DNA from: Nostoc linckia z4
GTDB lineage: Bacteria > Cyanobacteriota > Cyanobacteriia > Cyanobacteriales > Nostocaceae
Reading direction: 5' to 3'
Assembly (NCBI RefSeq): GCF_002608075.1
Contig: NZ_LAHA01000011.1
Coordinates: 186,001 to 250,000 of the forward strand
DNA: 64,000 nt
Shown: positions 53,641 to 63,130 of the stretch, piece after piece
Layout of the letters: each line of letters starts with the position of its first letter
How positions within the stretch are numbered: the first letter of the stretch is position 1
The notes under the pieces: generated by a model
The model's input: the letters and a program-made list of their open reading frames with translations, nothing else
Told to the model about the DNA's origin: nothing
Database searches by the model: none
Translations under genes and position numbers: made by a program

Positions 53641-54608
53641 ATAACAACTGACTCTAGAGTTGCAGCACTAATCCCCATATCATGTACATGAGGAGCAAGA
53701 AACTCTGATGTTGATAACTCAGCAGGCTTAACAGCAACTACTTGATGTGGGTTTTGCTTTTGAGCAACTTGGTTTTCTGTCAACCAGGTTTGATATTCTT
53801 CTGGTGTGTGGACAATTACCTGTGTCCGCATTGAGCCGTGGTAACCACCGCACAATTCAGCACAAACTACGGGATATGTGCCTGGTTTGGTGGCGACAAA
53901 TCGTAATTCGGTGGGAATTCCAGGAAGCGCATCTTGTTTGATGCGGAAGTTTGGCACCCAGAATGAGTGAATTACATCAGTTGCTGATAAGTTGAGTTGC
54001 ACGTCAGCACCCACGGGAATGTGCAATTCTCCCGAAGTAATGCCACTTTTTGGATAGTTAAAAATCCAAGCGTACTGCATACCTTGGACATCAACAACTA
54101 AGTCAGCTGGTTTACCTTCAGCAGAAGGAGACGCGCCAAAACCAATTGTTGGGGCTGTTGTGGCTTCGGGGGTATCATTGAGGGTAGCTGCAATGGCACT
54201 TCCACTCATCTGATGAACATGAGCTACTGAATGGGGATGACCCGCAGGCTCAAAACCTCCCATGCGGTTAAAAACATCTACACTGTAGATGCCCAAACAC
54301 ACGACAATAATTGTGGGAATTGCTGTCCAAAAAACTTCTAAAGGCAAATTGCCTTCCACTGGTAAGCCATCGGTGTCATCTCCTTTGCGCCGACGATACT
54401 TAACCAAAAAAATCACAATTGTTCCTTCTACCACCAAAAACAAAGCAATGGCGATGGTAAACATGACATTGAAAAAACCATCTACCAAAGGCGCTTGTTG
54501 TGATGCTTGTACCGGTAGTAGAGTGTGGTTTTGACCAATCCAAATGCTAATTGCTGTGACTACTATCCCAGCAACCAGAGTCCATAGTGAAACAGGAACT
54601 TGTTGCAT
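53622..54608 (-). CDS. coxB: Cytochrome c oxidase subunit II
   Basis: 328 residues from the start at 54608 (MQQVPVSLWTLVAG); a longer frame begins in repeat DNA. Two N-terminal helices (WTLVAGIVVTAISIWIG; FNVMFTIAIALFLVVEGTIVIFLV) precede a periplasmic/lumenal cupredoxin domain. The CuA site is complete: His in VIHSFW, then CAELCGGYHGSM. A proline/alanine-rich, ~40-residue insertion lies before the cupredoxin. First gene of the coxBAC operon. Confidence 0.96.
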   Translation of the reverse strand: MQQVPVSLWTLVAGIVVTAISIWIGQNHTLLPVQASQQAPLVDGFFNVMFTIAIALFLVVEGTIVIFLVKYRRRKGDDTDGLPVEGNLPLEVFWTAIPTIIVVCLGIYSVDVFNRMGGFEPAGHPHSVAHVHQMSGSAIAATLNDTPEATTAPTIGFGASPSAEGKPADLVVDVQGMQYAWIFNYPKSGITSGELHIPVGADVQLNLSATDVIHSFWVPNFRIKQDALPGIPTELRFVATKPGTYPVVCAELCGGYHGSMRTQVIVHTPEEYQTWLTENQVAQKQNPHQVVAVKPAELSTSEFLAPHVHDMGISAATLESVVMAGNKQ

Positions 54609-55210
54609 ACATACTACCTGCTCTGTAAACCGTCTTTCAAGGTGTGATTTTCTGGGTATTGAGCATTGGGCATTGGGCATTGGGCATCGGGCATGGGGCA
54701 TTAATTATTCTCCGCGTCCCCGCGTCCCCGTGTCCCCGCGTCTCCCTTACTCCCACCCTGCGGGTTCGCGCTAGCGTCTTCCAAAGAGAAGCTAAAGCTA
54801 CATTTCCCGATTCCCTTTCACAGGGCAGTGTTTTTTGTTTTCACTTAATTAACTTTCTAACGTGTAGCTATAAAAAATGGGGGAAACTTCCAGATTTTTT
54901 TCATATCTTTCCCCCAGAAAATTTTCAATTATATTTCAACTTCTATGACAAAGAAGGCTCGCAGCTTTACAAACAGCTAGTTGTTCGAGAGGACACTGTT
55001 TGTCTTCATATCAATGGGGTCATACTACTAGCAAGTTTAAATTTGTCAATAACTAACATATTACGATTTACGCATTTGTCTACTATGAACTTTTTATCTA
55101 GTCCAAGTAAATATATACATTACCCTCTAGTTACCTTGCTGAGTATATTTGCCCTTTCTACAAACAGTACCTCCTAAAACGAACAACAATATTTACTAAT
55201 CCCAAAAACC
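54609..55210. other. Spacer upstream of coxB
   Basis: About 600 bp. The part next to coxB is built of heptamers (GGGCATT x4 near 54665-54700) and 8-mers (CGCGTCCC x4, 54715-54748). The rest (to fdxB) is A/T-rich and noncoding. A frame of 177 codons through it has no family features. Promoter elements for coxB are expected but not identified. Confidence 0.45.
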
Positions 55211-55504
55211 TTAATTGTTTAATGCAACATGGGTGTAGCAATTCTTAGGACAAATCCGCGAACAAGCTTCACAACCAATACAGTTTTCTGGATAAGTAAC
55301 TGTCATTACTTTCCGTTCAATTTCTTCATCATCTTCGTCTTCTACAAATTCACCTTCTTCGTTGAGTGCTTTCAAACCTAGTACATTGTAACCGCATACT
55401 TTAATACATCTGCCACAGCCGATACATTTATCTTTGTCAATTTCTTGAGCAAATTTCGGTGTCCAACTGTTACCACCAAATGTCAATCCTGTTAGTTGTG
55501 CCAT
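55211..55504 (-). CDS. fdxB: Nif-specific ferredoxin III (2[4Fe-4S])
   Basis: 97 residues. Two [4Fe-4S] motifs: [12 protein letters not shown] and [15 protein letters not shown], separated by an acidic insert (EDEDDEE). This fits the nif-associated FdxB/ferredoxin III group that supplies electrons in nitrogen-fixing cells. It is divergent from cnfR across a 1-kb spacer, as in PCC 7120 where the pair sits next to coxB2A2C2. Confidence 0.93.
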   Translation of the reverse strand: MAQLTGLTFGGNSWTPKFAQEIDKDKCIGCGRCIKVCGYNVLGLKALNEEGEFVEDEDDEEIERKVMTVTYPENCIGCEACSRICPKNCYTHVALNN

Positions 55505-56559
55505 GAATTAATCCTCGGCAATTGTGCCTGAAAATTTGTTCCTACTTTAATCATTATATTATCCTAATATTTTGTTTTTTTGATATTCAATAATGATTTA
55601 TTCCATCAATATTTGATGACTTTTAAATACAAAAACACATTGCTTTTGTTTGCATTTTCATAAATGCAATTTATTACCAATAATTATTCACCTATATTTA
55701 TGAGTTAAATATCTGTTGAGTCTGGCTCACAGATATTTATTGTTTACTAGATAGAAAAATTTGAGTGTAAAAGCGATGATATTTATTTGCAAATATTTTG
55801 ATATTCAAGCAATAAAATATATATATTTCGTATCAACATATACAAAATCTAATGTTTATGAGTTACATTTTGATATGTAGAATATGTATTTTTAAAAGCA
55901 ACAATTTTGGATTTATCTTTTTATTGAATATTTAGATGAATGCTGACAAAGTAAAGATTACTTGTGTTCCATAGTTATCTAGCAGAAATAGAGATTATCA
56001 TAAAGAAACTGTAAAGTTGATGGCAGAATTTTATGAAGCAATAAATATTAAAATTATTAATAAATCAGTCGCAAAGGAACTGCCGCAAATTGAAATGATG
56101 ACTAAAAAGATTTTGGTTAAGGTTTTATGGTTAAAGATAATATGTTCGTTTGGTACATATTTCCATAATTGTTAAGATTTTTTCTAAGCTCATTACGAAC
56201 AACTTAATTATTTTATTTATGAAATGTATAGTTAATAAAGAAGTAATCTTAGGCTCGGCTTGAAAGCCTTACATAGCTTTCAATTGGATGCAAAGTCAAA
56301 TATGGATGTGGGGAATTTAGTGTGGTGAGAAAAGATTATTCTCGCCATCAAGATAATTGGTAGCGACTGATAAAACAAGAGGGGAAAAGGTTAAAGGGAA
56401 AAGGGAAAAGGAATGAACTCTTCTCTTACGAGACACTAGCGCTAATCCACAAAAGGAGCGAGGTTTTTACCTTTCCCCTTCCCCTTCTTGATAAACAGGA
56501 CTCATCCAGGGGAGACCTGAGCCAGACATCTCAACGATTAGAGTGGGAACAGAGCCATT
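55505..56559. other. Long divergent fdxB/cnfR control region
   Basis: About 1,055 bp between fdxB and cnfR with no gene. Most is very A/T-rich. A purine/pyrimidine hairpin element (AGAGGGGAAAAGGTTAAAGG and CCTTTCCCCTTCCCCTTC, 56378-56488) sits just before cnfR. No GTA-N8-TAC NtcA site was found by eye. Confidence 0.45.
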
Positions 56560-58149
56560 ATGCCTTACACGATTCCTAACAACAGTTGCGTTGGATGTGA
56601 CAACTGCCGCCCCCAATGTCCTACGGGTGCAATCAAAATAGAGGACGATGAATATTGGATCGATCCTTATCTTTGTAACAATTGTGAGGGTTATTATCCA
56701 AAGCCACAATGTGTAATTGCCTGTCCCACTAATTCTCCCATTCCTTGGCAGGCAAAAAAGGGGAGATGTAAAGTTGAGCCGAGAGAAGCTAGCAGCTTAG
56801 ATTTGTTTTCTAATGGCAAGAATAATCCATTTGCTTCAGCGATCGCCATTTGGGAAGCTTGCAATGTATTGGCGCAGCGTACATCCTTAAATTGGGAAAT
56901 CGACGAACAAGGTTACTTATCCTACAACAGACTAGTCAACCAAGGCAAAGGAGCGATCGCTTTTCATATCCAAGATCCCTTTAAAGTGAATGACAAAGCC
57001 ACAGATTTAGCTGCAATTGAGGGACTAGATATTAGAGCCGCTTGCATACATCTAATTTTTGCGGCTTATGCCACAGCTTTAGATAAACCTTGGGAACAAG
57101 AATTTACCATCGATGAACGCCAAATCGAGAAGTATTTGGGGATGGAGAAACGCAAAGATTTAAACAAAGCTGCCAAGCTGGCTTTAATGAAAAATCTTGT
57201 ACAGCAAGCTTGCTCGTTGATTATCTCCATCGACTGGCCTCAACAAGGCCGAGTTAACGGATTCTCTATCACACAAAGTCGTTTATGGCACTTAGTGGAC
57301 ATTCAACACCACTTTCAAGAAGATGCTCTGGGATGCAAATATCTCATTGGACTAACTTTTAAAGTCAAAGCGGGTATTTGGGCGCAATATTTCTTAAACA
57401 AACAAGCACTTACTGAACGAACCGCATTCTATCAATATGGTAGTCTTCCTAAAACTCTGCTAACCACAGTCATGAGCATTTGGCAACAACATGAAGGAGC
57501 AGTGCGACTCATGTTGTGGTTGTTGTTCAAAACCAAAATGGGTAAAGAACAACGCATCACCGTTCCGACATTAATGCGTATTGCTTACGGTGAAGAAAAA
57601 ATCGCCGTTGCATCCAGACAACGCGAAGAACGCAAACGCCTACTACGAACTTTTGAAAGCGATTTGGAAATCCTCAATCATTATGGAATGAAACCAATTT
57701 TCGATCCAATTACTTACCCGCCAGAAATTCAACCTTTGTGGGCCAAGTTAATGGATATTCCCGAAGATCCAGATGAAGCGTTAGAATTTTGGACAAATGA
57801 CGGTGGTGCTGAAACTCGCCTCACAGACACAGGCCCTCGTGGGAAGTGGAATCTACTCATGAATGCGCGGATTTTGGCTTTTGAACTTCCATCAGAATGG
57901 GAACAACAAATCTCAGAATCACACAAAAAGCAGCGACGAGGTGTTAAGAATAAAAGAAAGTCCCCAGTTACAGGCGATTTGTTGGGGGAACAAATTTTAG
58001 AAGCGCGAAAAAATTTGAATCTCTCCCAAAGAGAATTAGCCAAACTAGCAGGTAAAAGCCAAAGCTGGATTCGAGATATCGAAAATGGTCGTTTAAAAGC
58101 CAAATTAGAAGACCAAGCACTATTGCGAAAAGTCTTGAATATGGGTTAA
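56560..58149 (+). CDS. cnfR: CnfR/PatB-type nif transcriptional activator
   Basis: 529 residues. The N-terminal ferredoxin-like domain has CVGCDNCRPQCPTG and CNNCEGYYPKPQCVIACP, two cluster motifs that can sense oxygen or redox state. A long central region is family-specific. The C-terminus is an XRE-like helix-turn-helix (LSQRELAKLAGKSQSWIRDIENG). Length and layout match CnfR/PatB, the master activator of nif genes in heterocysts. Divergent fdxB and the nearby cox operon reproduce the PCC 7120 patB locus. Symbol patB is a synonym. Confidence 0.95.
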   Translation: MPYTIPNNSCVGCDNCRPQCPTGAIKIEDDEYWIDPYLCNNCEGYYPKPQCVIACPTNSPIPWQAKKGRCKVEPREASSLDLFSNGKNNPFASAIAIWEACNVLAQRTSLNWEIDEQGYLSYNRLVNQGKGAIAFHIQDPFKVNDKATDLAAIEGLDIRAACIHLIFAAYATALDKPWEQEFTIDERQIEKYLGMEKRKDLNKAAKLALMKNLVQQACSLIISIDWPQQGRVNGFSITQSRLWHLVDIQHHFQEDALGCKYLIGLTFKVKAGIWAQYFLNKQALTERTAFYQYGSLPKTLLTTVMSIWQQHEGAVRLMLWLLFKTKMGKEQRITVPTLMRIAYGEEKIAVASRQREERKRLLRTFESDLEILNHYGMKPIFDPITYPPEIQPLWAKLMDIPEDPDEALEFWTNDGGAETRLTDTGPRGKWNLLMNARILAFELPSEWEQQISESHKKQRRGVKNKRKSPVTGDLLGEQILEARKNLNLSQRELAKLAGKSQSWIRDIENGRLKAKLEDQALLRKVLNMG

Positions 58150-58152
58150 GGA

Positions 58153-58475
58153 GAAGAATTCAGGAGTCAGAATTCTGAATTCAGAATAAATTTTGTGTGA
58201 CTTGTGGATAAATAACAGCTGAAATATCACACCAAATCAAAAATTTGGTGGTGCTTCTAGCTGGTAAATCTAAATTTCCTGCTTCCAGCATTCCTGACTC
58301 CTGAATTCTGAATTCTGACTCCTGACTCCTAACTCCTAACTCCTAACTCCTGAATTCTGACTCCTGAATTCTGACTCCTGAATTCTGACTTCTGAATTCT
58401 GACTCCTGAATTCTGACTCCTGAATTCTGACTCCTGAATTCTGACTCCTGAATTCTGACTCCTGAATTCTGACTC
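58153..58475. repeat. Composite heptamer array (26 units, 58294-58475) with inverted partner
   Basis: From 58294, exactly 26 contiguous 7-mers occur, drawn from CTGAATT, CTGACTC, CTAACTC and one CTGACTT, mostly alternating CTGAATT/CTGACTC (a 14-bp period). A short block at 58153-58187 carries the complementary words (GAATTCAGGAGTCAGAATTC). The array fills the convergent spacer between cnfR and the Apd1-like gene and ends five bases before the latter's stop. Confidence 0.95.
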
Positions 58476-58479
58476 CTTT

Positions 58480-59457
58480 TTATGCACTATAACTCATTAC
58501 CTTAGTTGAAGTCAGCCAAAGACTCGCTACAGTGTATTTACTAATCACTGTCTCTTGTGCAGCATTGCATGAACTTTTAAGTTTTTGAGTCTTGGTGATA
58601 TCTTTTACAAGTTTCGCCTGGTAAGTGTAGAGAGAACCAGAGGTTTTTTCAAAACTTAGTTCAGCTAGAATTGTATTATTATCTAAACTTTGTTCTAAAA
58701 CTTTACCTGCAACTTTGTAGTTAAACCAATCCCATCCTTGACTCAGGATTAATTCTCTTTCCAAAATCTGAAGTGCAGCAGGTAAAATTCCCCAACCCCG
58801 ATAGACTTTTTGCAAGCATTGAATATCACCAGTACGAGTCAAAATCGATGTGAATGAATCTCCATCGACAGCTCCATAGTATCTTCCTTCTGGCATGTCT
58901 ATAAGTGTTGGCGCAAATCTATGTCCGCCAAAGTGTGAGGATCTCCAAATCCGCACATTGTCTAAATCTAAATTGGAAATAGTTGCTGTAGCGTGAAAAT
59001 AAAAGGGATTTCCGTATCTGGCACAGCACTTATCATGACTACCGTGGGTACACACTAAAATATCTCTAGTTGCAGTAGTTTCAACTTCCGAATTAGAGCC
59101 GATACCCCATAACCATTTTTGTACAACGGCTGCTACCTGTTCAATATTTTGTAGTATAAACTCTTGTTTATGATATCCATTGCTTAAACCCTCTTTTTTT
59201 TGGTAAATCAAAAGGGTAGTCTGATTAACTTTATGTGATAAATCATTGGCAATTAAGAGGAATCTAATTGGCAGTTTCGCACGTTTGACTTCCTCTATTA
59301 ATATCCTCAAATTCTCAGGCACCCATTTAGAATTAAACGCTTCTGATGTCCAAGGCGGAGGACACTCTACTAAAATATAAGTTTGGTAATTGGTGGCGCT
59401 ACCAATAATATCTTCTCCCGCTTGCCGTGAATAATCAGAACAAAAAAAGGTATTCAT
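58480..59457 (-). CDS. Sucrase/ferredoxin-like (Apd1 family) thioredoxin-like [2Fe-2S] protein
   Basis: 325 residues. The C-terminal half shows LVCTHGSHDKCCARYG and the Cys/His-containing SSHFGGHRFAPT, the cluster-binding pattern of the sucrase/ferredoxin-like (Apd1) family, where two Cys and two His hold a [2Fe-2S] cluster. Then PEGRYYG and YRGWGILPAALQ. Function in cyanobacteria is unknown; a redox or siderophore-related role is possible. It converges with cnfR. Confidence 0.85.
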   Translation of the reverse strand: MNTFFCSDYSRQAGEDIIGSATNYQTYILVECPPPWTSEAFNSKWVPENLRILIEEVKRAKLPIRFLLIANDLSHKVNQTTLLIYQKKEGLSNGYHKQEFILQNIEQVAAVVQKWLWGIGSNSEVETTATRDILVCTHGSHDKCCARYGNPFYFHATATISNLDLDNVRIWRSSHFGGHRFAPTLIDMPEGRYYGAVDGDSFTSILTRTGDIQCLQKVYRGWGILPAALQILERELILSQGWDWFNYKVAGKVLEQSLDNNTILAELSFEKTSGSLYTYQAKLVKDITKTQKLKSSCNAAQETVISKYTVASLWLTSTKVMSYSA

Positions 59458-60498
59458 CTAACTATACTCATTAGTGTATTTTATGGACAAAATGTGTTGG
59501 TCACTACAGTTGTGTTCTTCGCTACAATATCCTTGATTTCAGGAAATAAAAAAGAACAATATGTATTTCCTAGTTTTAACTAGGTAGCCACTTCATAACA
59601 TCATTGTTGATTAATGTGGTGGCAATTAATCAATTCTCTCCAATAGAGATAAACAGTGTCAAGAGACATTTTTCCGTAGGAGCAACGTTAATTTTGTATT
59701 TAGTTTTATTGTTATTTGGTATTTCATTTGTTTTCCCTTACTGAAACTCAGCTATTGTCAAGTTCATTTTTTCTAGCAAAATCAAATATTCTAATGTATC
59801 TATCTAGGTATACATATTGCGAATTATTCTCAATATTTTTAGAAAAAGAAAAGTAATTAGCCTTGGACTAGTCAGCCGACTAGGAGCGATAGATTGGGTA
59901 GCCTTCGCCAACACAATAGACTTCTAAGAGAAGTCGGGAAAAGGGGAAAGGTTTTAAATCCCTTACCCTTTACCCCTTCCCCAGCCTTCACAAGCGCATT
60001 TTTGGGTTGGCAGACCACTAGTATTTACCCTGTTACCTAATCTAACTTCCTGAAAATCACATCAGGATTTGATTTTAGGTATATGCCTTGACTCTAAACT
60101 GAAGTCAATAATAAATGTAAGCACTTGACAATTATTATATTTTCTTTACAGTTATTAGTCTCCAGCAGGTTGCTGAAATTAAGGTAAATTGGCAATTCAT
60201 CTTAGGGAAGTGTTACTAGAGGGAGGATTAATCCTCTTTAATAATAGATAATCTTTCTCAATTGTGGCAACTGGGTTCAGAGTGTATAGCTCTGTATCCC
60301 TACGAACGTAACTAAGGAGCAATGATTCTTTGGGGACATCCAAGAATTAGGCGTTACTGATTGAAAGTATGAATTAGTCTCGCGCAAAGGCAAGGCAGCG
60401 CGGTCTTGGGGTCTCTCCCATGAGCGACTGCCGCGCAAAGAATCGTTGTTTAGTTATATCAAAGACTTTTATGACAGCGTATATGCTACCATGCATAC
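59458..60498. other. 1-kb spacer with MITE-like element B copy 3
   Basis: No gene seen. 59916-60021 carries the third element B copy (ATAGACTTCTAAGAGAAGTCGG to GCAGACCACTAG in the opposite sense to 48460-48629). Another G/C-rich inverted block (GCGCAAAGGCAAGGCAGCGCGG with CGACTGCCGCGCAAAG) lies at 60382-60440, just before the toxin gene. The rest is A/T-rich. Confidence 0.55.
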
Positions 60499-60921
60499 AT
60501 GGCGATTAAAATTGTAGTTGATACCAGCGTTTTTATTAGTGCGCTGATTAGCTCTAAAGGCTCCAGTCGAGAACTCATTCGACGCTGCTTGAAAAGAGAA
60601 TATCAGCCTTTGATGGGAAATGCTTTATTTTCCGAATATGAATCAGTCATTCAACGCTCAGAGATTCTCGCCAAATGCCCATTAACGAGTGAAGAAATTT
60701 CGGTTTTACTAGCATCATTCATGAGCATAAGCCAATGGGTTTATATCTACTATTTATGGCGACCGAATTTAAAAGACGAAGCTGATAATCACTTAATTGA
60801 ATTAGCAGTTGCGGGAAATGCTCAGATTATTGCCACTCACAATGTCAGAGATTTCTACAATGCTGAATTGTTATTTCCTAACTTATCAATATTAAAACCC
60901 GAAGAAATTATTAGGAGTTAA
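60499..60921 (+). CDS. PIN-domain toxin (COG1569 type)
   Basis: 140 residues of the PIN nuclease fold. Conserved acids: VVDTSVFISALIS at the start, the Glu in SSRELIRRCL, DEADNHLIELA and the late IIATHNVRDF. These belong to the putative toxin-antitoxin PIN family. It would cleave RNA when freed of its antitoxin. The antitoxin gene follows six bases downstream, so toxin precedes antitoxin. Confidence 0.88.
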   Translation: MAIKIVVDTSVFISALISSKGSSRELIRRCLKREYQPLMGNALFSEYESVIQRSEILAKCPLTSEEISVLLASFMSISQWVYIYYLWRPNLKDEADNHLIELAVAGNAQIIATHNVRDFYNAELLFPNLSILKPEEIIRS

Positions 60922-60927
60922 ACAAAA

Positions 60928-61146
60928 ATGGCAACTTTAACTATTCGTTTACCAGACGATAAGCATAATAGATTGAAAGAACTTGCTCAAGCCAAAGGTA
61001 TCAGTGTTAATAAATTGATTGAAGAACTTTCTACCATAGCTTTGGCAGAATTTGATACCCATACAAGATTTAAAGCAATGGCTACAACTGGCAACCCAGA
61101 AGAAGGTTTAAGAATATTAGCTAAACTTGATACTCTAACACAATAG
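60928..61146 (+). CDS. RHH-type antitoxin
   Basis: 72 residues. Ribbon-helix-helix start MATLTIRLPDDKHNRLKELAQ, then GISVNKLIEELSTIAL and a flexible tail. It would bind the PIN toxin and the operon promoter. It starts six bases after the toxin stop. An unlabelled element A copy follows 47 bp downstream. Confidence 0.85.
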   Translation: MATLTIRLPDDKHNRLKELAQAKGISVNKLIEELSTIALAEFDTHTRFKAMATTGNPEEGLRILAKLDTLTQ

Positions 61147-61192
61147 AGTTGATAGCGGGATGATATAAACACTAATACTAACTAGAGGCGAT

Positions 61193-61311
61193 CCAATACG
61201 TTCGGTTAAAGGGGAAAGGGGAAAGGTTTCAAATACATCCTTTACCCCTTACCTCTTAAGCTTTTCCCAGACCACAAGGGAAGTTCATACTGCTTATCCG
61301 AACCGTATTGG
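61193..61311. repeat. MITE-like element A, copy 2
   Basis: Begins CCAATACGTTCGGTTAAAGG and ends ATCCGAACCGTATTGG, giving inverted ends. It is the reverse complement of 34070-34180 with high similarity (shared words TGTATTTGAAACCTTTCC and GATAAGCAGTAT in complement). Confidence 0.85.
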
Positions 61312-61436
61312 CAGCCGATCGCCCAAATCAACCCCATCATCAAGAGTGCTACGCTTCTTGTCCCCAGATATTGCTTCTTTGATAGTTTAAAGCCAACAAT
61401 CAGCTATTTATTTGACTAATCCTAAAATTTCTAGCT

Positions 61437-62198
61437 ATGGCGATCGCATACTTCTACTTTCACGCAGAATTGAATCATTTTTTACCACGGCATCAAAAAC
61501 AAGTCAGAATTTCCCATGCTTTTGAGGAGAGAGCCTCGATTAAGGACACCATCGAGTCATTGGGCGTTCCTCACCCAGAAGTTGATTTTATTAAAGTTAA
61601 TGATGAGTATGTAGATTTTTCTTACATCGTTACAGATGGAGATATTATCGATGTTTATCCAATTTCTAGTAGGAGTAATATTACATCAAGTATTTATTTG
61701 TTACCAGAACCCCTCAGTAATATTCGCTTTGTTTTAGATATTCATTTAGGTAAACTAGCAACATCTCTACGACTTTTAGGGTTTGATACTTTATATCGCA
61801 ATGATTACGAGGATGAGGAATTAGCAAAGATATCTTACAACCAAACACGGATTCTCTTAACTCGTGATAAAGGTTTATTGATGCGTAGTTTGGTAACCTA
61901 TGGGTATTATGTGAGAAATACTAACCCCGAAAAACAAATCCTGGAAGTATTACAGCGCTTCGACTTATTTAAATTAGTTTCGCCATTTAAAAGGTGTTTG
62001 CGCTGCAATGGATTATTAGAATCTGTAGATAAGCAATTGATTATTGAACAACTACCAGAAAATGTGCGGTCGCAGGTTGATAAATTCCAACGTTGCCAAA
62101 GTTGTCAGCGCATTTATTGGAAAGGTTCGCATTATGAACGATTGCAACAGTTTATTGATGGAGTACTCAATTCAAAACAGGTGAATGAATGTCATTAA
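61437..62198 (+). CDS. Mut7-C RNase-domain protein with ubiquitin-like N-terminus
   Basis: 253 residues. The N-terminal ~80 residues form a ubiquitin-like fold (FIKVNDEYVDFSYIVTDGDII). The remainder is the Mut7-C PIN-like RNase domain: FVLDIHLGKLATSLRLLGFDT, then LLTRDKGLL with the acidic residues, and zinc-binding CLRCNGLL and CQSCQRIYW. It is predicted to be an RNase of unknown target. It overlaps the ROK kinase gene by 10 bp. Confidence 0.88.
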   Translation: MAIAYFYFHAELNHFLPRHQKQVRISHAFEERASIKDTIESLGVPHPEVDFIKVNDEYVDFSYIVTDGDIIDVYPISSRSNITSSIYLLPEPLSNIRFVLDIHLGKLATSLRLLGFDTLYRNDYEDEELAKISYNQTRILLTRDKGLLMRSLVTYGYYVRNTNPEKQILEVLQRFDLFKLVSPFKRCLRCNGLLESVDKQLIIEQLPENVRSQVDKFQRCQSCQRIYWKGSHYERLQQFIDGVLNSKQVNECH

Positions 62199-63130
62199 TT
62201 TTAGCTCTCGATTTTGGCGGAACTAAACTAGCGGCTGCATTAGTAAACATCGGTTCGAGAAACTGGTTGCGTTACCAACGCCACCTGTCGCCAGGGAATG
62301 CAGATGCTAGTACTGACTTGGAAATAATGCGATCGCTAATTTACTCTTTACTAGAAGATACAAAACCAAGTGCCATCGGTGTCAGTTTCGGCGGCCCTGT
62401 AGATGCTTCCACCGGCACAGTGCGACTATCTCATCATGTCCCTGGCTGGGAAAATATTCCCCTGAAAAACCTATTGGAAGAGGAGTTTGGCGTGAGTGTT
62501 GGTGTCGATAACGATGCTAACGTTGCTGCTTTGGGAGAACATCGCTTTGGTGCAGGACAAGGTTACGATAGTTTGTTTTACATAACTGTTAGTACCGGCG
62601 TGGGTGGTGGTTGGATACTCAACGGCCAGCCTTGGCGGGGTGTAGGCGGGATGGCTGGTGAAATTGGACATGTGGTTGTAGATCCTACTGGGCCGATATG
62701 TTTGTGTGGAAAGCGGGGATGTGTAGAACGGTTGGCTTCAGGGCCTTATATGGCGCAAAACGCCAGGGAAGTTTTGGAAAATCAACCTCACAAAGTTGGG
62801 AAAGTATTGAGAAATTTAGTCGCGGATGATTTAACGCTACTGACTGGACAGTTAGTGAGTGAGGCGGCGACGGCTGGGGATGATGTGGCTAAAGAAGTTT
62901 TGTATAAAGCTGCTTGGGCGCTTGGTGTGGGTATTGGGAATGTGGCGAATTTAATAAATCCACAGCGCTTTGTATTGGGGGGTGGTGTCACGAAGGCGGG
63001 GGAAGATTTTTGGCGTGTGGTGCGACGAGTGGCGCGGGAAACGGCTTTACCGGAAGTGGATTTTGAAGTTGTACCGGCGGCGTTGGGTGATGATGCACCA
63101 TTGTGGGGCGCTGTGGCCATGGCTGCGTGA
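62189..63130 (+). CDS. ROK family protein (glucokinase-like)
   Basis: 313 residues. ATP-binding LALDFGGTKLAAALV, substrate loop GVSFGGPVDAS, catalytic DNDANVAALGEHRFG, and the zinc motif CLCGKRGCVE with the preceding GEIGHVVV. It should phosphorylate a hexose, probably glucose or N-acetylmannosamine; ROK regulators lack this layout without an HTH. The start overlaps the Mut7-C gene, implying coupled translation. Confidence 0.92.
   Translation: MSLILALDFGGTKLAAALVNIGSRNWLRYQRHLSPGNADASTDLEIMRSLIYSLLEDTKPSAIGVSFGGPVDASTGTVRLSHHVPGWENIPLKNLLEEEFGVSVGVDNDANVAALGEHRFGAGQGYDSLFYITVSTGVGGGWILNGQPWRGVGGMAGEIGHVVVDPTGPICLCGKRGCVERLASGPYMAQNAREVLENQPHKVGKVLRNLVADDLTLLTGQLVSEAATAGDDVAKEVLYKAAWALGVGIGNVANLINPQRFVLGGGVTKAGEDFWRVVRRVARETALPEVDFEVVPAALGDDAPLWGAVAMAA

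Noticed and set aside
54644..55177. A 177-codon plus-strand frame upstream of coxB
   Set aside because: It starts in heptamer and octamer repeats, continues in A/T-rich spacer and shows no domain or plausible codon use.
55505..56559. NtcA site (GTA-N8-TAC) before cnfR or fdxB
   Set aside because: I scanned by eye and found only partial matches; not reported as a site.
58294..58475. Possible CRISPR-like array
   Set aside because: Units are contiguous 7-mers without unique spacers, and no cas gene is present; the same holds for the 21-bp arrays.
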